Assembly (NCBI RefSeq): GCF_041270065.1 | Contig: NZ_CP065958.1 | Span: forward strand, 7,316,001 to 7,380,000 | DNA: 64,000 nucleotides | Direction: 5' to 3' | Origin: Streptomyces fradiae | Lineage (GTDB): Bacteria; Actinomycetota; Actinomycetes; Streptomycetales; Streptomycetaceae | Shown here: positions 9,173-19,289 of the stretch, piece after piece | Layout: each line of letters starts with the position of its first letter | How positions within the stretch are numbered: position 1 is the stretch's first letter | The notes under the pieces: model-generated | Told to the model about the DNA's origin: nothing | What the model saw: only the letters and a program-made list of their open reading frames with translations | Databases searched by the model: none | Position numbers and translations under genes: made by a program

Positions 9173-10278
9173 CGCAGCTGCCCGGCGTCGATGTAGCCCG
9201 AGTCGACCAGGACCTTCTGGTAGTTCGACTTGTCCACGCTCACCGGGTCGAGCAGGAAGGCCGGGACCACCTTCTTGCCGTTGTCGTAGGTGGTGTCGTC
9301 GTTGATCTCGGGCTTCTTGCCGGCGAGGACGGCGGAGACCATGTCCGCGGCGACCTGCGCGAGGGCGCGCGTGTCCTTGTAGACGGTCTGGGTCTGCTGG
9401 CCCGCGATGATCGACTTCACGGAGGCGACCTCCGCGTCCTGGCCGGTGACGACCGGCAGCGGCTTGGCGGCGCTCCCGTAGTCGTCGGACTTCAGGGCGG
9501 AGAGGATGCCGATGGAGATGCCGTCGTAGGGGGAGAGCACGGCGTCGACCCGGGCCGTGGCGTACGAGGAGGTCAGCAGGTCGTCCATGCGCTTCTGCGC
9601 CGTCCCGCCGTCCCAGCGCAGGGTGGTGACCTGGTTGAGCTGGGTCTGGTTCGACCGTACGACCAGCTGCTTCTTGTCGAGGTAGGGCTTCAGCACCTTC
9701 ATGGCGCCGTTGAAGAAGTACTTGGTGTTGTTGTCGTCGTTGGAGCCGGCGAACAGCTCGATGTTGAAGGGGCCCTTCTTCGCGCCGCCCTTCAGCCCCA
9801 GCTTGTCGACGATGTACGTGGCCTGGAGCTCGCCGACCTTCTCGTTGTCGAAGGAGGCGTAGTAGTCGACGTGCGGGGAGCCCAGGATCAGCCGGTCGTA
9901 GGAGATCACCGGGATGTGGGCGTCCGCAGCCTGCTGGAGGACGTTGGACAGGGCCTCGCCGTTGATGGCGGCCACCACCAGGGCGTCGACGCCCTGGGTG
10001 ATCATGTTCTCGATCTGGGCGACCTGCTGGTCGGGGTCGTCCTCGCCGTACTGCAGGGTCGTGGCGAAACCGGCCTTCTTCAGGCTCGCGGTCATGTTCC
10101 GGCCGTCGGCGATCCACCTCTCGGAGGACTTGGTGGGCATGGCGATGCCGATGGTGAGGTCCTTCTTGTCCTTCGACTCCTGGCTGCCCCCCTCGCTGTT
10201 CTGCCCGCAGCCGGTCAGGAGCAGGGCACCGCTGGTGGTCACGGCCAGGAGGGCGGATACGGATCGGAACTTCTTCAT
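9169..10278 (-). CDS. chvE: ChvE-type sugar-binding lipoprotein
   Basis: This 369-residue periplasmic-binding-protein-like lipoprotein has a lysine-led signal peptide and lipobox LLTGC, so it is tethered to the outer face of the membrane. The mature part matches ChvE/MmsE ([17 protein letters not shown] at the first lobe, YDRLI in the hinge region, VVTGQDAE in the second lobe). This subfamily binds arabinose, galactose, glucose or xylose. It is the first gene of the chvE-mmsA-mmsB operon. Its promoter carries a LacI-type operator nearly identical to one before araB. Confidence 0.93.
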   Translation of the reverse strand: MKKFRSVSALLAVTTSGALLLTGCGQNSEGGSQESKDKKDLTIGIAMPTKSSERWIADGRNMTASLKKAGFATTLQYGEDDPDQQVAQIENMITQGVDALVVAAINGEALSNVLQQAADAHIPVISYDRLILGSPHVDYYASFDNEKVGELQATYIVDKLGLKGGAKKGPFNIELFAGSNDDNNTKYFFNGAMKVLKPYLDKKQLVVRSNQTQLNQVTTLRWDGGTAQKRMDDLLTSSYATARVDAVLSPYDGISIGILSALKSDDYGSAAKPLPVVTGQDAEVASVKSIIAGQQTQTVYKDTRALAQVAADMVSAVLAGKKPEINDDTTYDNGKKVVPAFLLDPVSVDKSNYQKVLVDSGYIDAGQLR

Positions 10279-10416
10279 GGGCGTTACCTGGCAATCCCGT
10301 CGTCGAGGGCGGCTCCGGCCGGGGGACGGGCACGGCGGCGGCGCGTGTCCTCGCGCCACCGGGACGGCACCGTTCCGGCGGGGTGGCCAGGGCGTCGGCG
10401 CCCCGGTCGAGCTAGA

Positions 10417-10445
10417 TTGTTAGCGCTCACAACTGGGTGATACAA
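10417..10445 (-). promoter_or_regulatory. chvE promoter and AraR-type (LacI family) operator
   Basis: On the minus strand, -35 TTGTAT (10440-10445) and -10 TAACAA (10417-10422) are 17 bp apart. The 16-bp near-palindrome TTGTTAGCGCTCACAA at 10417-10432 covers the -10 and part of the spacer. Its reverse complement matches the araB site at 11696-11711 in 15 of 16 positions. It also lies upstream of the divergent repressor gene, so autoregulation is possible. Confidence 0.8.
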
Positions 10446-10473
10446 GAGGCGATAAGGTTTTTCTCGCATCGAT

Positions 10474-10501
10474 GCACAGCCGCAATATCGGCGCACAGCC
10501 G
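10474..10501 (+). repeat. Direct repeat upstream of the repressor gene
   Basis: GCACAGCCG occurs at 10474-10482 and again at 10493-10501, a 19-bp period. It lies 25-50 bp before the repressor start. It could be an activator site or chance. Confidence 0.4.
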
Positions 10502-10525
10502 TGATCAGGGAGAGGGGAGGCGAAC

Positions 10526-11572
10526 GTGGGGCATCCCGCGGAAGACGTCCGCCCGCCGACGATGGCCGATGTCGCACGGGAGGCGGGGGTCTCTCATCAG
10601 ACCGTCTCGCGGGTGCTGAGCGGTCACCCGAATGTGCGTGCGGCCACGCGTGAGCAGGTGACCGTGGCGATCGAGCGGCTGGGCTACCGTCGTAATTCCG
10701 CTGCCCGGGCTCTGGTGACGCGCCGGACGAGGACGCTGGGTGTGATCGCGGTCAACACCGCCCTGTACGGCCCGGCGAGCACGATGACGGGTCTGCAGGA
10801 GGCGGCGCGGGAGGAGGGCTATCTGGTCTCCACGGTCAGTCTGCGTACCGGGGAGGGGCAGGCGCTGAAGGATGCCATCGACCATCTCGCGGCCTGGGGT
10901 GTGGAGGGGGTCGTCGCGATCACCCCGCAGCGCTCGCACGTGCAGGCGCTCGCCGAGCTGGACGCGCCCTTTCCGGTGGTGACGGTGGAGGGTGGCCACC
11001 GGCTCGATCTGCCCGGGGTCTCCCTGGACCAGGAGCGCGGTGCCCGTATGGTCACGGAGCATCTGCTCGCCGCCGGGCACCGCACGGTCTGGCACGTGGC
11101 CGGGCCCGAGGACTGGCTGGAGAGCGAGGCCCGCACCGCGGGCTGGCGCGCGGTCCTGGAGGAGAGCGGTATCGAGCCCCCGCGTGTGCTGGCGGGTGAC
11201 TGGAGCCCGTTGTCCGGGTACCGGGCGGGCCAGGAGCTCGCCGGGCTCGCCCTGGCCCGCCGCGGGGCCGCGCCGGTCACCGCCGTCTTCGTCGCCAACG
11301 ACCAGATGGCGCTCGGCGTCCTGCGGGCGCTGCGCGAGGCCGGCATCCGCACCCCCGCGCAGGTGGCCGTCGCCGGCTTCGACGACATCCCCGAGGCCGA
11401 GTACTTCCCCCCGCCGCTGACCACCGTCCGCCAGGACTTCGCCACCATCGGACGCCGCAGCATCGGACTCCTCGTCGACCACATCGAAGGCCGCGCCCGC
11501 AAGGCCGAACACCTCCTGGTGGAACCACAGCTCATCATGCGCGCCAGCACCCGCCCCTCGGGCGACGCCTGA
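10526..11572 (+). CDS. LacI-family repressor of the arabinose regulon
   Basis: This 348-residue protein has an N-terminal LacI helix-turn-helix (TMADVAREAGVSHQTVSRVLSG, hinge helix NSAARALVTRRT) and a sugar-binding effector domain with the family segment VFVANDQMALGVLRALREAG and AGFDDIPEAEYF. The GTG start has a good ribosome site (GGGAGAGGGGAGG). It sits between the divergent chvE transporter operon and araBAD. LacI-type palindromes on both sides match each other, so it most likely represses both in the absence of L-arabinose or a derivative. The inducer is not identifiable from sequence. Confidence 0.9.
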   Translation: MGHPAEDVRPPTMADVAREAGVSHQTVSRVLSGHPNVRAATREQVTVAIERLGYRRNSAARALVTRRTRTLGVIAVNTALYGPASTMTGLQEAAREEGYLVSTVSLRTGEGQALKDAIDHLAAWGVEGVVAITPQRSHVQALAELDAPFPVVTVEGGHRLDLPGVSLDQERGARMVTEHLLAAGHRTVWHVAGPEDWLESEARTAGWRAVLEESGIEPPRVLAGDWSPLSGYRAGQELAGLALARRGAAPVTAVFVANDQMALGVLRALREAGIRTPAQVAVAGFDDIPEAEYFPPPLTTVRQDFATIGRRSIGLLVDHIEGRARKAEHLLVEPQLIMRASTRPSGDA

Positions 11573-11620
11573 CACGGCGGGCGGCTGCGGCCGGCCCGTC
11601 GCTCGCTCGTCCCCTGCGTG

Positions 11621-11634
11621 AGTGAGCGCTCACT
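11621..11634. promoter_or_regulatory. Second LacI-type palindrome upstream of araB
   Basis: AGTGAGCGCTCACT is a perfect 14-bp palindrome with the LacI-family core GTGAGCGCTCAC. Its centre is 76 bp upstream of the centre of the araB operator. It may be an auxiliary operator for looping. Confidence 0.6.
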
Positions 11635-11682
11635 TCGCAGCCCCCGCCCTCGGCCATCTTTCGCCCAATTCCCTGGCAGCTC

Positions 11683-11711
11683 TTGTCTCTGCCAAATGTG
11701 AGCGCTAACAA
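11683..11711 (+). promoter_or_regulatory. araB promoter and operator
   Basis: -35 TTGTCT (11683-11688) and -10 TAACAA (11706-11711) are 17 bp apart. The operator ATGTGAGCGCTAACAA (11696-11711) covers the -10, exactly as in the chvE promoter. The leader to the araB GTG would be about 70 bases. Confidence 0.78.
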
Positions 11712-11785
11712 TCAAGGTGCTTCTCCCGCTCTCCCCGTGCCCTCCCCGCCCTCCCCGGCCCTGCCCATGACGAGAGAGACCCACC

Positions 11786-13495
11786 GTGACCGCACACGCC
11801 CTTCCCGACCCCGCCGCCGCCCGTCACCATCCCGAGGCCTGCACCGTCGGCGTCGACTTCGGCACCCTCTCCGGACGCGCCGTGGTGGTCAGGGTCCGGG
11901 ACGGCGCCGAACTCGGTTCGGCGGTCCACGCGTACCGCCACGCCGTCATCGAGGACCGCCTGCCCGCCACCGGCGCGACCCTGCCCCCCGACTGGGCCCT
12001 GCAGCACCCCGAGGACTGGCGGGACGTGCTGCGTACGGCCGTTCCGGCGGCGGTCGCCGAGGCCGGAGTCGACCCCGCCCGCGTCATCGGCATCGCCACC
12101 GACTTCACCGCCTGCACGGTCCTGCCGACCACCCCGGACGGCACCCCGCTCGCCCTGACCCCCGAGTGGGCCGCCCGCCCGCACGCCTGGCCCAAACTCT
12201 GGAAGCACCACGCGGCCCAGGACCAGGCCGACCGCATCAACGCCCTCGCACACGCCCGCGGCGAGAAGTGGATCGGGCGGTACGGCGGGAAGATCTCCGC
12301 CGAATGGCAGTACGCGAAGGCCCTGCAGGTCCTGGAGGAGGACCCCGCCGTCTACGCCGCCTGCGCCCGCTGGATCGAGGCGGCCGACTGGATCGTCTGG
12401 CAGCTCACCGGCACCGAGTCCCGCAACACCTGCACCGCCGGCTACAAGGGCATCCACCAGGACGGCGGCTACCCGTCGCCCGGCTTCCTCGCCGGACTCC
12501 ACCCGGACTTCGCCGACTTCCCCGCCACCCGCCTCGAGCACCCGCTCTCCCCGCTCGGCTCCCGCGCCGGCGGCCTGAGCGCCCGGGCCGCCCGCTGGAC
12601 CGGCCTCCCCGAGGGCATCGCCGTCGCCGCCGGCAACGTCGACGCCCACGTGGCCGCGCCCGCGGCGGGCGCCGTCGAGAACGGGCGGCTGCTCGCCATC
12701 ATGGGCACCTCCACCTGCCATGTCCTCAACGGCGCCGCCCTCGCCGAGATCCCCGGCATCTGCGGGGTCGTCGACGGCGGCATCGTCCAGGGCGCCTACG
12801 GCTACGAGGCCGGCCAGAGCGCGGTCGGCGACATCTTCGCCTGGTGGCTCCGGCAGGGCGTCCCGGACCACTACCGCGCCGAGGCGGAGGCCTCGGGCGA
12901 GGACCTCCACCAGCTCCTGACCCGCAAGGCCGCCGACCAGCCGGTCGGCGCGCACGGCCTGGTCGCCCTGGACTGGATGAACGGCAACCGTTCCCCGCTG
13001 GTCGACCACCACCTCTCCGGAGTCGTCGCCGGTCTCACCCTCGACACCCGGCCCGAGGACGTCTACCGGGCCCTCCTCGAATCCACCGCCTACGGCACCC
13101 GGCTGATCGTCGAGGCCTTCGAGGACGGCGGGATCCCCGTCGAGGAGTTCATCGTCACCGGCGGCCTGAAGAAGAACGCGCTGCTCATGCAGATCCACGC
13201 CGACGTGCTCCGCCGACCCGTCTCCCTCGGCACCTCCGAGCAGGGGCCGGCGCTCGGCTCGGCGATCCACGCCGCCGTCGCCGCGGGCGCGTACCCCGAC
13301 GTCCGCTCCGCCGCCTCCGCCATGGGCAGCGTCCGGCGCCACGCCTATCTGCCCGACCCCGCGCGGGCGGACGCCTATGACGCGCTGTTCGGCGAGTACC
13401 GCGCCCTGCACGAGCACTTCGGCACCGGTACGGACCTCCTGCTGCACCGCCTGCGCCGGATCCGTAACAGCGCACGCGCCGCCACTACTGACTGA
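11786..13495 (+). CDS. araB: Ribulokinase
   Basis: This 569-residue FGGY-family kinase phosphorylates L-ribulose to L-ribulose 5-phosphate in the cytoplasm. The first nucleotide-binding segment is [14 protein letters not shown]; later come MGTSTCH and [19 protein letters not shown], which are characteristic of AraB rather than xylulokinase. The C-terminal ATP-binding region includes [14 protein letters not shown]. Length fits the family (about 560-570). It is the first gene of araB-araA-araD and starts at a GTG. Confidence 0.95.
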   Translation: MTAHALPDPAAARHHPEACTVGVDFGTLSGRAVVVRVRDGAELGSAVHAYRHAVIEDRLPATGATLPPDWALQHPEDWRDVLRTAVPAAVAEAGVDPARVIGIATDFTACTVLPTTPDGTPLALTPEWAARPHAWPKLWKHHAAQDQADRINALAHARGEKWIGRYGGKISAEWQYAKALQVLEEDPAVYAACARWIEAADWIVWQLTGTESRNTCTAGYKGIHQDGGYPSPGFLAGLHPDFADFPATRLEHPLSPLGSRAGGLSARAARWTGLPEGIAVAAGNVDAHVAAPAAGAVENGRLLAIMGTSTCHVLNGAALAEIPGICGVVDGGIVQGAYGYEAGQSAVGDIFAWWLRQGVPDHYRAEAEASGEDLHQLLTRKAADQPVGAHGLVALDWMNGNRSPLVDHHLSGVVAGLTLDTRPEDVYRALLESTAYGTRLIVEAFEDGGIPVEEFIVTGGLKKNALLMQIHADVLRRPVSLGTSEQGPALGSAIHAAVAAGAYPDVRSAASAMGSVRRHAYLPDPARADAYDALFGEYRALHEHFGTGTDLLLHRLRRIRNSARAATTD

Positions 13496-13572
13496 CCAGC
13501 CGGGCACCTCCCTCCGGCCCCGGCCCGTACGCACCTCCCCGCCCCGCACCACCTCCGAGGAGCACACCCGAC

Positions 13573-15084
13573 ATGACGCCCGCCGCCCAGCCCGACCACG
13601 AGATCTGGTTCCTCACCGGCAGCCAGGCCCTCTACGGCGACGACACCCTGGCCCAGGTCGCCGAACAGTCCCGCACCCTCTGCGCGATCCTCGCCGGCCG
13701 GCCGGAGCTGACCGTCCGCCTGGTCTGGAAGCCGGTGCTCACCGACGCGGCCGCCATCCGCGCCGTCTGCCTGGAGGCCAACGCCGACGACCGCTGCATC
13801 GGCCTGATCTCCTGGATGCACACCTTCTCCCCGGCCAAGATGTGGATCGCCGGGCTCGACGCCCTGCGCAAGCCGCTCCTCCATCTGCACACCCAGGCCA
13901 ACCGGCGACTGCCCTGGTCCACCATCGACATGGACTTCATGAACCTGAACCAGGCCGCCCACGGCGACCGCGAGTTCGGCTTCGTCCAGACCCGCCTCGG
14001 CGTCCCCCGCAAGACCGTGGCCGGCCATGTCACCACCCCCGAGGTCGTCGACCGCATCGCCGGCTGGGCCCGCGCCGCCGTCGGCCGCGCCGAGCTGACC
14101 ACCCTCAAGCTCGCCCGCTTCGGCGACAACATGCGCGACGTCGCCGTCACCGAGGGGGACAAGGTCGAGGCCCAGCTGCGGTTCGGCGTCTCGGTCAACA
14201 CCTACGGCGTCAACGACCTGGTCGCCGCCGTCGACTCCGCCGACCAGGACACCGTCACCACGCTCGTCAAGGAGTACGAGGAGCGCTACGCCCTCGCACC
14301 CGAGCTGCGGACCGGCGGCGAGCGCCACGACTCGCTGCGCTACGCCGCCCGCATCGAGGCCGGCCTGCGGAGCTTCCTCACGGAGGGCGGCTTCCACGCC
14401 TTCACCACCAACTTCGAGGACCTCGGCGGCCTGCGGCAGCTGCCCGGCCTCGCCGTGCAGCGCCTGATGGCCGACGGGTACGGCTTCGGCGGCGAAGGAG
14501 ACTGGAAGACCGCCACCCTGCTGCGCACCCTCAAGGCGATGGGCCACGGCAGGCCCGGCGGCACCTCCTTCATGGAGGACTACACCTACGACCTCACGCC
14601 CGGCCAGGAGCTCATCCTCGGCGCCCACATGCTGGAGGTCTGCCCCTCGCTCACCACGGGCACGCCCAGCTGCGAGATCCACCCGCTCGGCATCGGCGGA
14701 CGCGAGGACCCGGTCCGTCTCGTCTTCGACGCCGACCCCGGTCCGGCGGTCGTCGTGGGCCTCGCCGACCTGGGCGACCGGTTCCGCCTCGTCGCCAACC
14801 ACATCGACGTCGTCGCCCCGCCCGAGCCGCTGCCCCGGCTCCCCGTCGCCCGCGCCGTCTGGCGGCCCCGCCCGGATCTCCGTACCTCCACCGAGGCCTG
14901 GCTGACGGCCGGGGCACCGCACCACACCGTCCTGACCACCGCGCTCGGCGGCGAGGAGCTCGACGACCTCGCCGAGATGCTGCGGACCGAGCTCGTCGTC
15001 ATCGACGAGGACACCACCGTCCGGCGCTTCACCCGCGAACTGCGCTGGAACCAGGCCTACCACCGACTGGCCCAGAGCCTGTGA
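13573..15084 (+). CDS. araA: L-arabinose isomerase
   Basis: This 503-residue protein converts L-arabinose to L-ribulose, the first step of the pathway. It matches AraA end to end: [13 protein letters not shown] at residues about 10-22, [39 protein letters not shown] and the catalytic-region glutamates in [11 protein letters not shown] and [10 protein letters not shown]. The ATG follows a CCGAGGAGCACACCCGAC leader with a GAGGAG ribosome site. It lies 77 bp after araB. Confidence 0.97.
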   Translation: MTPAAQPDHEIWFLTGSQALYGDDTLAQVAEQSRTLCAILAGRPELTVRLVWKPVLTDAAAIRAVCLEANADDRCIGLISWMHTFSPAKMWIAGLDALRKPLLHLHTQANRRLPWSTIDMDFMNLNQAAHGDREFGFVQTRLGVPRKTVAGHVTTPEVVDRIAGWARAAVGRAELTTLKLARFGDNMRDVAVTEGDKVEAQLRFGVSVNTYGVNDLVAAVDSADQDTVTTLVKEYEERYALAPELRTGGERHDSLRYAARIEAGLRSFLTEGGFHAFTTNFEDLGGLRQLPGLAVQRLMADGYGFGGEGDWKTATLLRTLKAMGHGRPGGTSFMEDYTYDLTPGQELILGAHMLEVCPSLTTGTPSCEIHPLGIGGREDPVRLVFDADPGPAVVVGLADLGDRFRLVANHIDVVAPPEPLPRLPVARAVWRPRPDLRTSTEAWLTAGAPHHTVLTTALGGEELDDLAEMLRTELVVIDEDTTVRRFTRELRWNQAYHRLAQSL

Positions 15085-15116
15085 ACACCCCCACTCCCAC
15101 CAGGACGGAGTCCTCC

Positions 15117-15854
15117 ATGAGCCAGACCGTGTCCGAGGAGCTGCGCCGGGAGGTGTTCGAGGCCAACCTCCGCATCCCCCGAGCCGGGCTCGCCACCCTC
15201 ACCTGGGGCAATGTGAGCGGGGTCGACCGACAGGCCGGCGTCTTCGTCATCAAGCCCTCGGGAGTGGCCTACGAGGCGCTGAGCGAGGACGACCTGGTCG
15301 TTGTCTCCCTGTCCGACGGGAGCGTCGTGGACGGCCGGCTGCGCCCGTCCACCGACACCGAGACCCACCGCAGTCTCTACCTCGCCTTTCCCTCCATCGG
15401 CGGGGTGACCCACACCCACTCCACCCACGCCGTCGCCTTCGCCCAGGCCCGGCGGCCGATCCCGGTGCTCGGCACGACCCACGCGGACACCTTCAACGGC
15501 CCCGTCCCCGTCACCGCGCCGCTCACCCCCGAACAGTGCGCCAGGGACTACGAGTTCCACACCGGCCAGGTGATCGTGGACCTCCTCGACGGTGACGACA
15601 CCCGGGCCCGGGAGGTTCCCGGCGCGCTGGTCGCCCACCACGGCCCGTTCACCTGGGGCGCGAGTGCCACCGCGTCCCTGGAGCACGCCGTGATCTGCGA
15701 GGCCGTGGCCGAGATGGCCCTGCACACCATCGTGCTCGGCCCGGTCGAACCCCCGCAGCACCTCCTGAACCGTCACTTCACGCGCAAGCACGGCCCGGAC
15801 GCGTACTACGGAAACCCGCCGGCACCGTCAGTTCCGCGCCCGTCGCGGCCCTGA
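15117..15854 (+). CDS. araD: L-ribulose-5-phosphate 4-epimerase
   Basis: This 245-residue class II aldolase-like epimerase yields D-xylulose 5-phosphate for the pentose phosphate pathway. Conserved parts are [20 protein letters not shown], the zinc-binding [13 protein letters not shown] and [11 protein letters not shown], and the family-terminal segment [16 protein letters not shown]. About 12 residues follow the usual end. They are encoded where the gene overlaps the 3' end of the convergent CoA-transferase gene by 77 bp. The ATG lies 32 bp after araA. Confidence 0.96.
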   Translation: MSQTVSEELRREVFEANLRIPRAGLATLTWGNVSGVDRQAGVFVIKPSGVAYEALSEDDLVVVSLSDGSVVDGRLRPSTDTETHRSLYLAFPSIGGVTHTHSTHAVAFAQARRPIPVLGTTHADTFNGPVPVTAPLTPEQCARDYEFHTGQVIVDLLDGDDTRAREVPGALVAHHGPFTWGASATASLEHAVICEAVAEMALHTIVLGPVEPPQHLLNRHFTRKHGPDAYYGNPPAPSVPRPSRP

Positions 15855-16449
15855 CCTCGTCGACCGCGACGCCGGGGGCGAGTTCGGCCAGGACGAAGCC
15901 GTCCCCGGTGACGTCGACGACGGCGAGGTCGGTGATGACGCGCTGGACGACGGCCCGGCCGGTGAGCGGCAGGCCGCACTCGGCGACGAGCTTGGGCGTG
16001 CCGTCCTTCGCGGTGTGCTCCATCAGGACGATGACCCGGCCGGCGCCGTGCACCAGGTCCATGGCGCCGCCCATGCCCTTGACCATCTTGCCGGGGATCA
16101 TCCAGTTGGCGAGGTCGCCGGCGGACGAGACCTGCATGGCGCCGAGCACGGCGGCGTCGATGTGACCGCCGCGGATCATCCCGAAGGACAGGGCGGAGTC
16201 GAAGAACGAGGCGCCGGGCAGGGTGGTGACGGTCTCCTTGCCCGCGTTGATCAGGTCGGGGTCGAGTTCGTCCTCGGTCGGGTACGGGCCCACCCCGAGG
16301 ATGCCGTTCTCGGACTGGAGGACCACCTCGACGCCCGGCGGCAGGTGGTTGGGGATGAGGGTCGGCAGGCCGATGCCGAGGTTGACGTAGCTGCCGTCGG
16401 TCAGTTCGCGGGCGGCGCGGGCCGCCATCTGCTCACGGGTGAGGGCCAT
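15778..16449 (-). CDS. 3-oxoacid CoA-transferase subunit B
   Basis: This 223-residue beta subunit of a family I CoA-transferase (ScoB, AtoA, PcaJ) has the catalytic glutamate in [14 protein letters not shown] and the family segments [10 protein letters not shown] and [17 protein letters not shown]. It transfers CoA from succinyl-CoA to a 3-oxoacid. The neighbours are PHB-degradation genes and no protocatechuate genes are present, so acetoacetate is a better substrate guess than 3-oxoadipate. The last ~15 residues ([11 protein letters not shown] and preceding) are not typical and are encoded antisense to the conserved end of araD. It starts one base after the subunit A stop. Confidence 0.92.
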   Translation of the reverse strand: MALTREQMAARAARELTDGSYVNLGIGLPTLIPNHLPPGVEVVLQSENGILGVGPYPTEDELDPDLINAGKETVTTLPGASFFDSALSFGMIRGGHIDAAVLGAMQVSSAGDLANWMIPGKMVKGMGGAMDLVHGAGRVIVLMEHTAKDGTPKLVAECGLPLTGRAVVQRVITDLAVVDVTGDGFVLAELAPGVAVDEVRAATGAELTVPAGFRSTRPGRACA

Positions 16450-16450
16450 C

Positions 16451-17227
16451 TCAGGCGGCGCCTTCCGGTCGGACGGTCCGGCGCTCGACGCGCCGTTCCG
16501 CGGTGGGGTCGCCCGGGGTGACCCGGACGACGCGCTGGACGAAGATGCCGGGCAGCTGGATCTCGTCGGGGTCGAGCTCGCCCGGTTCGACGAGATGGTC
16601 CACCTCGGCGACGGTCACCCGGCCGGCCATCGCGGCCAGCGGGTTGAAGTTGCGGGCGGACGAACGGAAGACGAGATTGCCGTGCCGGTCGCCGATGGTC
16701 GCGCGGACCAGCGCGAAGTCGGTGGTGATGCCGTGTTCGAGCAGATACGGGCGTCCGCCGAACTCCCGGGTCTCCTTGGCGGGCGAGGCGACGGCGACCG
16801 CACCGTCAGTCCCGTACCGCCAGGGCAGTCCGCCCTCGCCGACCTGGGTTCCGGTGCCCGCCGGCGTGTAGAAGGCGGGGATGCCGGCGCCGCCGGCCCG
16901 CAGCCGCTCGGCGAGGGTGCCCTGGGGGACGAGTTCGACCTCCAGCTCCCCGCTCAGATACTGGCGGGCGAACTCCTTGTTCTCTCCCACGTACGAGCTC
17001 GTCATCCGGGCGATCTGACCGGCGGCGAGCAGCAGGCCGAGGCCCCAGTCGTCGACGCCGCAGTTGTTCGAGACGACCTCCAGGCCGTTCACCCCGCGCT
17101 GCCACAGGGCGTTGATCAACGTGCCTGGTATCCCGCAGAGGCCGAAGCCGCCCACCGCGAGCGAGGCGCCGTCGGGGATGTCGGCCACCGCCTCCGCCGC
17201 GCTCGCGACCGTCTTGTCCAGACCCAT
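16451..17227 (-). CDS. 3-oxoacid CoA-transferase subunit A
   Basis: This 258-residue alpha subunit has the CoA-binding loop [15 protein letters not shown] and segments [12 protein letters not shown] and [23 protein letters not shown]. It pairs with subunit B to activate acetoacetate, probably to acetoacetyl-CoA. The chosen ATG is preceded on the minus strand by GGGAAAGGGATCC; an upstream in-frame extension to 17305 is low-complexity and lacks a ribosome site. The pair forms a two-gene operon with a one-base gap. Confidence 0.92.
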   Translation of the reverse strand: MGLDKTVASAAEAVADIPDGASLAVGGFGLCGIPGTLINALWQRGVNGLEVVSNNCGVDDWGLGLLLAAGQIARMTSSYVGENKEFARQYLSGELEVELVPQGTLAERLRAGGAGIPAFYTPAGTGTQVGEGGLPWRYGTDGAVAVASPAKETREFGGRPYLLEHGITTDFALVRATIGDRHGNLVFRSSARNFNPLAAMAGRVTVAEVDHLVEPGELDPDEIQLPGIFVQRVVRVTPGDPTAERRVERRTVRPEGAA

Positions 17228-17444
17228 GGACGGATCCCTTTCCCTCGGGCAGCCGGACGACCTCGCTGGTCGGAGCCGGTGCCGGTACTGGCGACGAGCA
17301 CACAACCTAGGCAGCGGGCCGGGGCCGCAACCATGGCTGTCGTCGCCATAGCAACCGGGTCCGGTGTGTGGGTGACCGCTGCCCCCGCGGTACGCCGTGG
17401 CGCGCCGCGGAGGCAGCCGAGGAAGCCCAGGGAAGCCGGGGGCC

Positions 17445-18938
17445 TCAGGCCGAGCAGCCGGAGTCCGCGAGGACGTAGTAGCCGGGTGCCGTCTGCTTCA
17501 GGGTGTGCGTGGTGAACGTGTTCCACAGCCCCATGGCCTGCTGGGAGCCGTTGGCGTAGGTGTAGCCGCCGCTCTGGTAGGCGCGCCCGGCCGTGGTGTG
17601 CGCGTAGTTGCTCGCCGTGTGACACGTGGGCGTGAAGCCGGTGGTGACCGCGGTGACCTGCGCGGAGACCGCGCCCGTCGCCCCGGCGGCGTCGACGGCC
17701 GCGACCGTGTAGCCGTACGTGGTCCCGGTGGCCAGACCGGTGTCGGTGTAGGCGGTCGACGTCGTCGTGCCCACCTTCGTACCGCCGCGGTAGACGGTGT
17801 ACGAGGCGGCCCCGGGGACCGCGTTCCAGCTCAGGGACACCGTGGCGTCCGTGGTCCCGCCGACCGTCAGACCGGTCGGCGCGGGCAGGGAGCCCGGGTC
17901 CTCCCCGCCGCCGCCCTCGCCGTCGAGGCCCCAGAAGCGGGCGGTGTGGTAGCTGGAGCAGATGGTGTCGAGGTAGTACGTGCCGGCGGTGCCGCACTGC
18001 TCGGGGCCGCTGCCCGGGTCGACGGCGAGGCCGTGGGCCATGCCGGAGATCGAGTAGACCGACACGGCGGGCCTGCCGCCGGCGTCGTCGTACTCGCTCA
18101 GCGTGGTGCCGCCGGAGAGGTTCTCGGTGCGGGAGGGCGTCTGGCCGATGCCCCACACGTTCGTCCACTGGTCGCGCAGTTCGGTGGCGTTGGCCGGGGC
18201 GACGGTGGTGTCCGAGGTGCCCTGCCAGACCGCCACCCGGGGCCAGGAGGTGGTGCCGGCGGGCGCGGCGGAGCGCACGAGGTCGCCCCACTGGGCGGGC
18301 GTCTTGTCCGGCGGGCTGTACATGCAGGTGTACGCGGCGGACACACTGGTCGCGCAGGACGCGGGCAGGCCGGAGTCGACCGAGCCACCGGCGAAGACGT
18401 CGGGGTAGGCGGCGAGCATGTTCGCGGTCATGCCGGCGCCGGCCGACAGGCCCGTGATGTAGACGCGCCTTGTGTCGCTGCCGTAGCGCGCGACGGCGGT
18501 GTCGACCATCTGCTTGATGGACAGGGCCTCGCCCTGGCCGCGCTTGCTGTCGGCCGCATCGAACCAGTTGAAGCAGGAGTTGGCGTTGTTCGCGCTGGTG
18601 GTCTGCGGGAAGACCAGGGCGAACCCGTACTGGTCGGCGAACTTCGGCCAGCCGGAGTGGGCGTAGTAGTCGTTCGCGCTCTGGGTGCAGCCGTGCAGGG
18701 CGACGACGAGCGGTGCGCCCGTGGCCAGGCCGTCCGGCACATAGGTGTGCATGGTCAGATTGCCGGGGTTGGAGCCGAAGCCGGTGACCTGGGTCAGTCC
18801 GGCGGCCGTGGCCTGGGGGCCCACGGCCATCAGACCCCCGGTGAGGGCGAGGGCGCCTGCCGCGGCGGTGAGCCAGCGGCGGATGCCGCCGAACACACGG
18901 CCCCGTGCGGGGCGGAACGGAGGGTACGGCTGTCCCAT
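17445..18938 (-). CDS. Secreted PHB depolymerase-family esterase with Fn3 domain
   Basis: This 497-residue protein has a Sec/Tat-like signal peptide (RRW, then a hydrophobic run ending near ATAAG). The catalytic domain spans about 50-340: oxyanion-region [13 protein letters not shown], nucleophile Ser165 in GLSAG, acid in GTSDTTVAP and histidine in GMAHGLAV. A glycine-rich linker is followed by a fibronectin type III domain (about 355-440) and a small C-terminal domain with two cysteines, probably polymer-binding. The order catalytic-Fn3-binding matches extracellular PHB depolymerases. Related CE1 esterases (acetylxylan, feruloyl) share the fold, but the adjacent 3-hydroxybutyrate genes favour PHB. 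Confidence 0.85.
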   Translation of the reverse strand: MGQPYPPFRPARGRVFGGIRRWLTAAAGALALTGGLMAVGPQATAAGLTQVTGFGSNPGNLTMHTYVPDGLATGAPLVVALHGCTQSANDYYAHSGWPKFADQYGFALVFPQTTSANNANSCFNWFDAADSKRGQGEALSIKQMVDTAVARYGSDTRRVYITGLSAGAGMTANMLAAYPDVFAGGSVDSGLPASCATSVSAAYTCMYSPPDKTPAQWGDLVRSAAPAGTTSWPRVAVWQGTSDTTVAPANATELRDQWTNVWGIGQTPSRTENLSGGTTLSEYDDAGGRPAVSVYSISGMAHGLAVDPGSGPEQCGTAGTYYLDTICSSYHTARFWGLDGEGGGGEDPGSLPAPTGLTVGGTTDATVSLSWNAVPGAASYTVYRGGTKVGTTTSTAYTDTGLATGTTYGYTVAAVDAAGATGAVSAQVTAVTTGFTPTCHTASNYAHTTAGRAYQSGGYTYANGSQQAMGLWNTFTTHTLKQTAPGYYVLADSGCSA

Positions 18939-19289
18939 GGCTGATGCCTTCCGATGGGGGATGGGGATGGGGATGGCGAGGCACCGGCGGCGGACGCGGC
19001 TCGCGCCGCCGGTGTGGCGTGCATCATGCGGGCCCGTTCACCGGCGGCGACATGGGCGGGACAGCCAGCCTTGGCGGAGGACGAGTGTGACGGCGCTCCA
19101 TGGTCCGGCCCGCGCGCGGCCGGATAGAGAAGGGCCGGCGCGAGGCAAGGCGTCGTCCGGCCATCTGCCCGGGGTGGTGTTCGAACCCACCAGCTGTCAG
19201 CGGATGGTGGGCCGCACACCCATATCTGACGGACGAACGGCGTCATAGCCTCCCGCGGGTCCCTGTCCATGAACCTCGGAGGCACACCG
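18939..19289. other. 351-bp divergent intergenic region
   Basis: This stretch separates the divergent depolymerase and oligomer-hydrolase genes. No gene is visible. The minus-strand depolymerase has a GGAAGG ribosome site just inside the region. A short run of three GGGGAT repeats lies near 18955-18975. No clear operator shared by the two genes was found by eye. Confidence 0.5.

Noticed and set aside
16451..17305. Pca-type 3-oxoadipate CoA-transferase assignment
   Set aside because: The sequence alone fits Pca, Sco and Ato subunits; no protocatechuate genes are present, and the neighbours concern 3-hydroxybutyrate.
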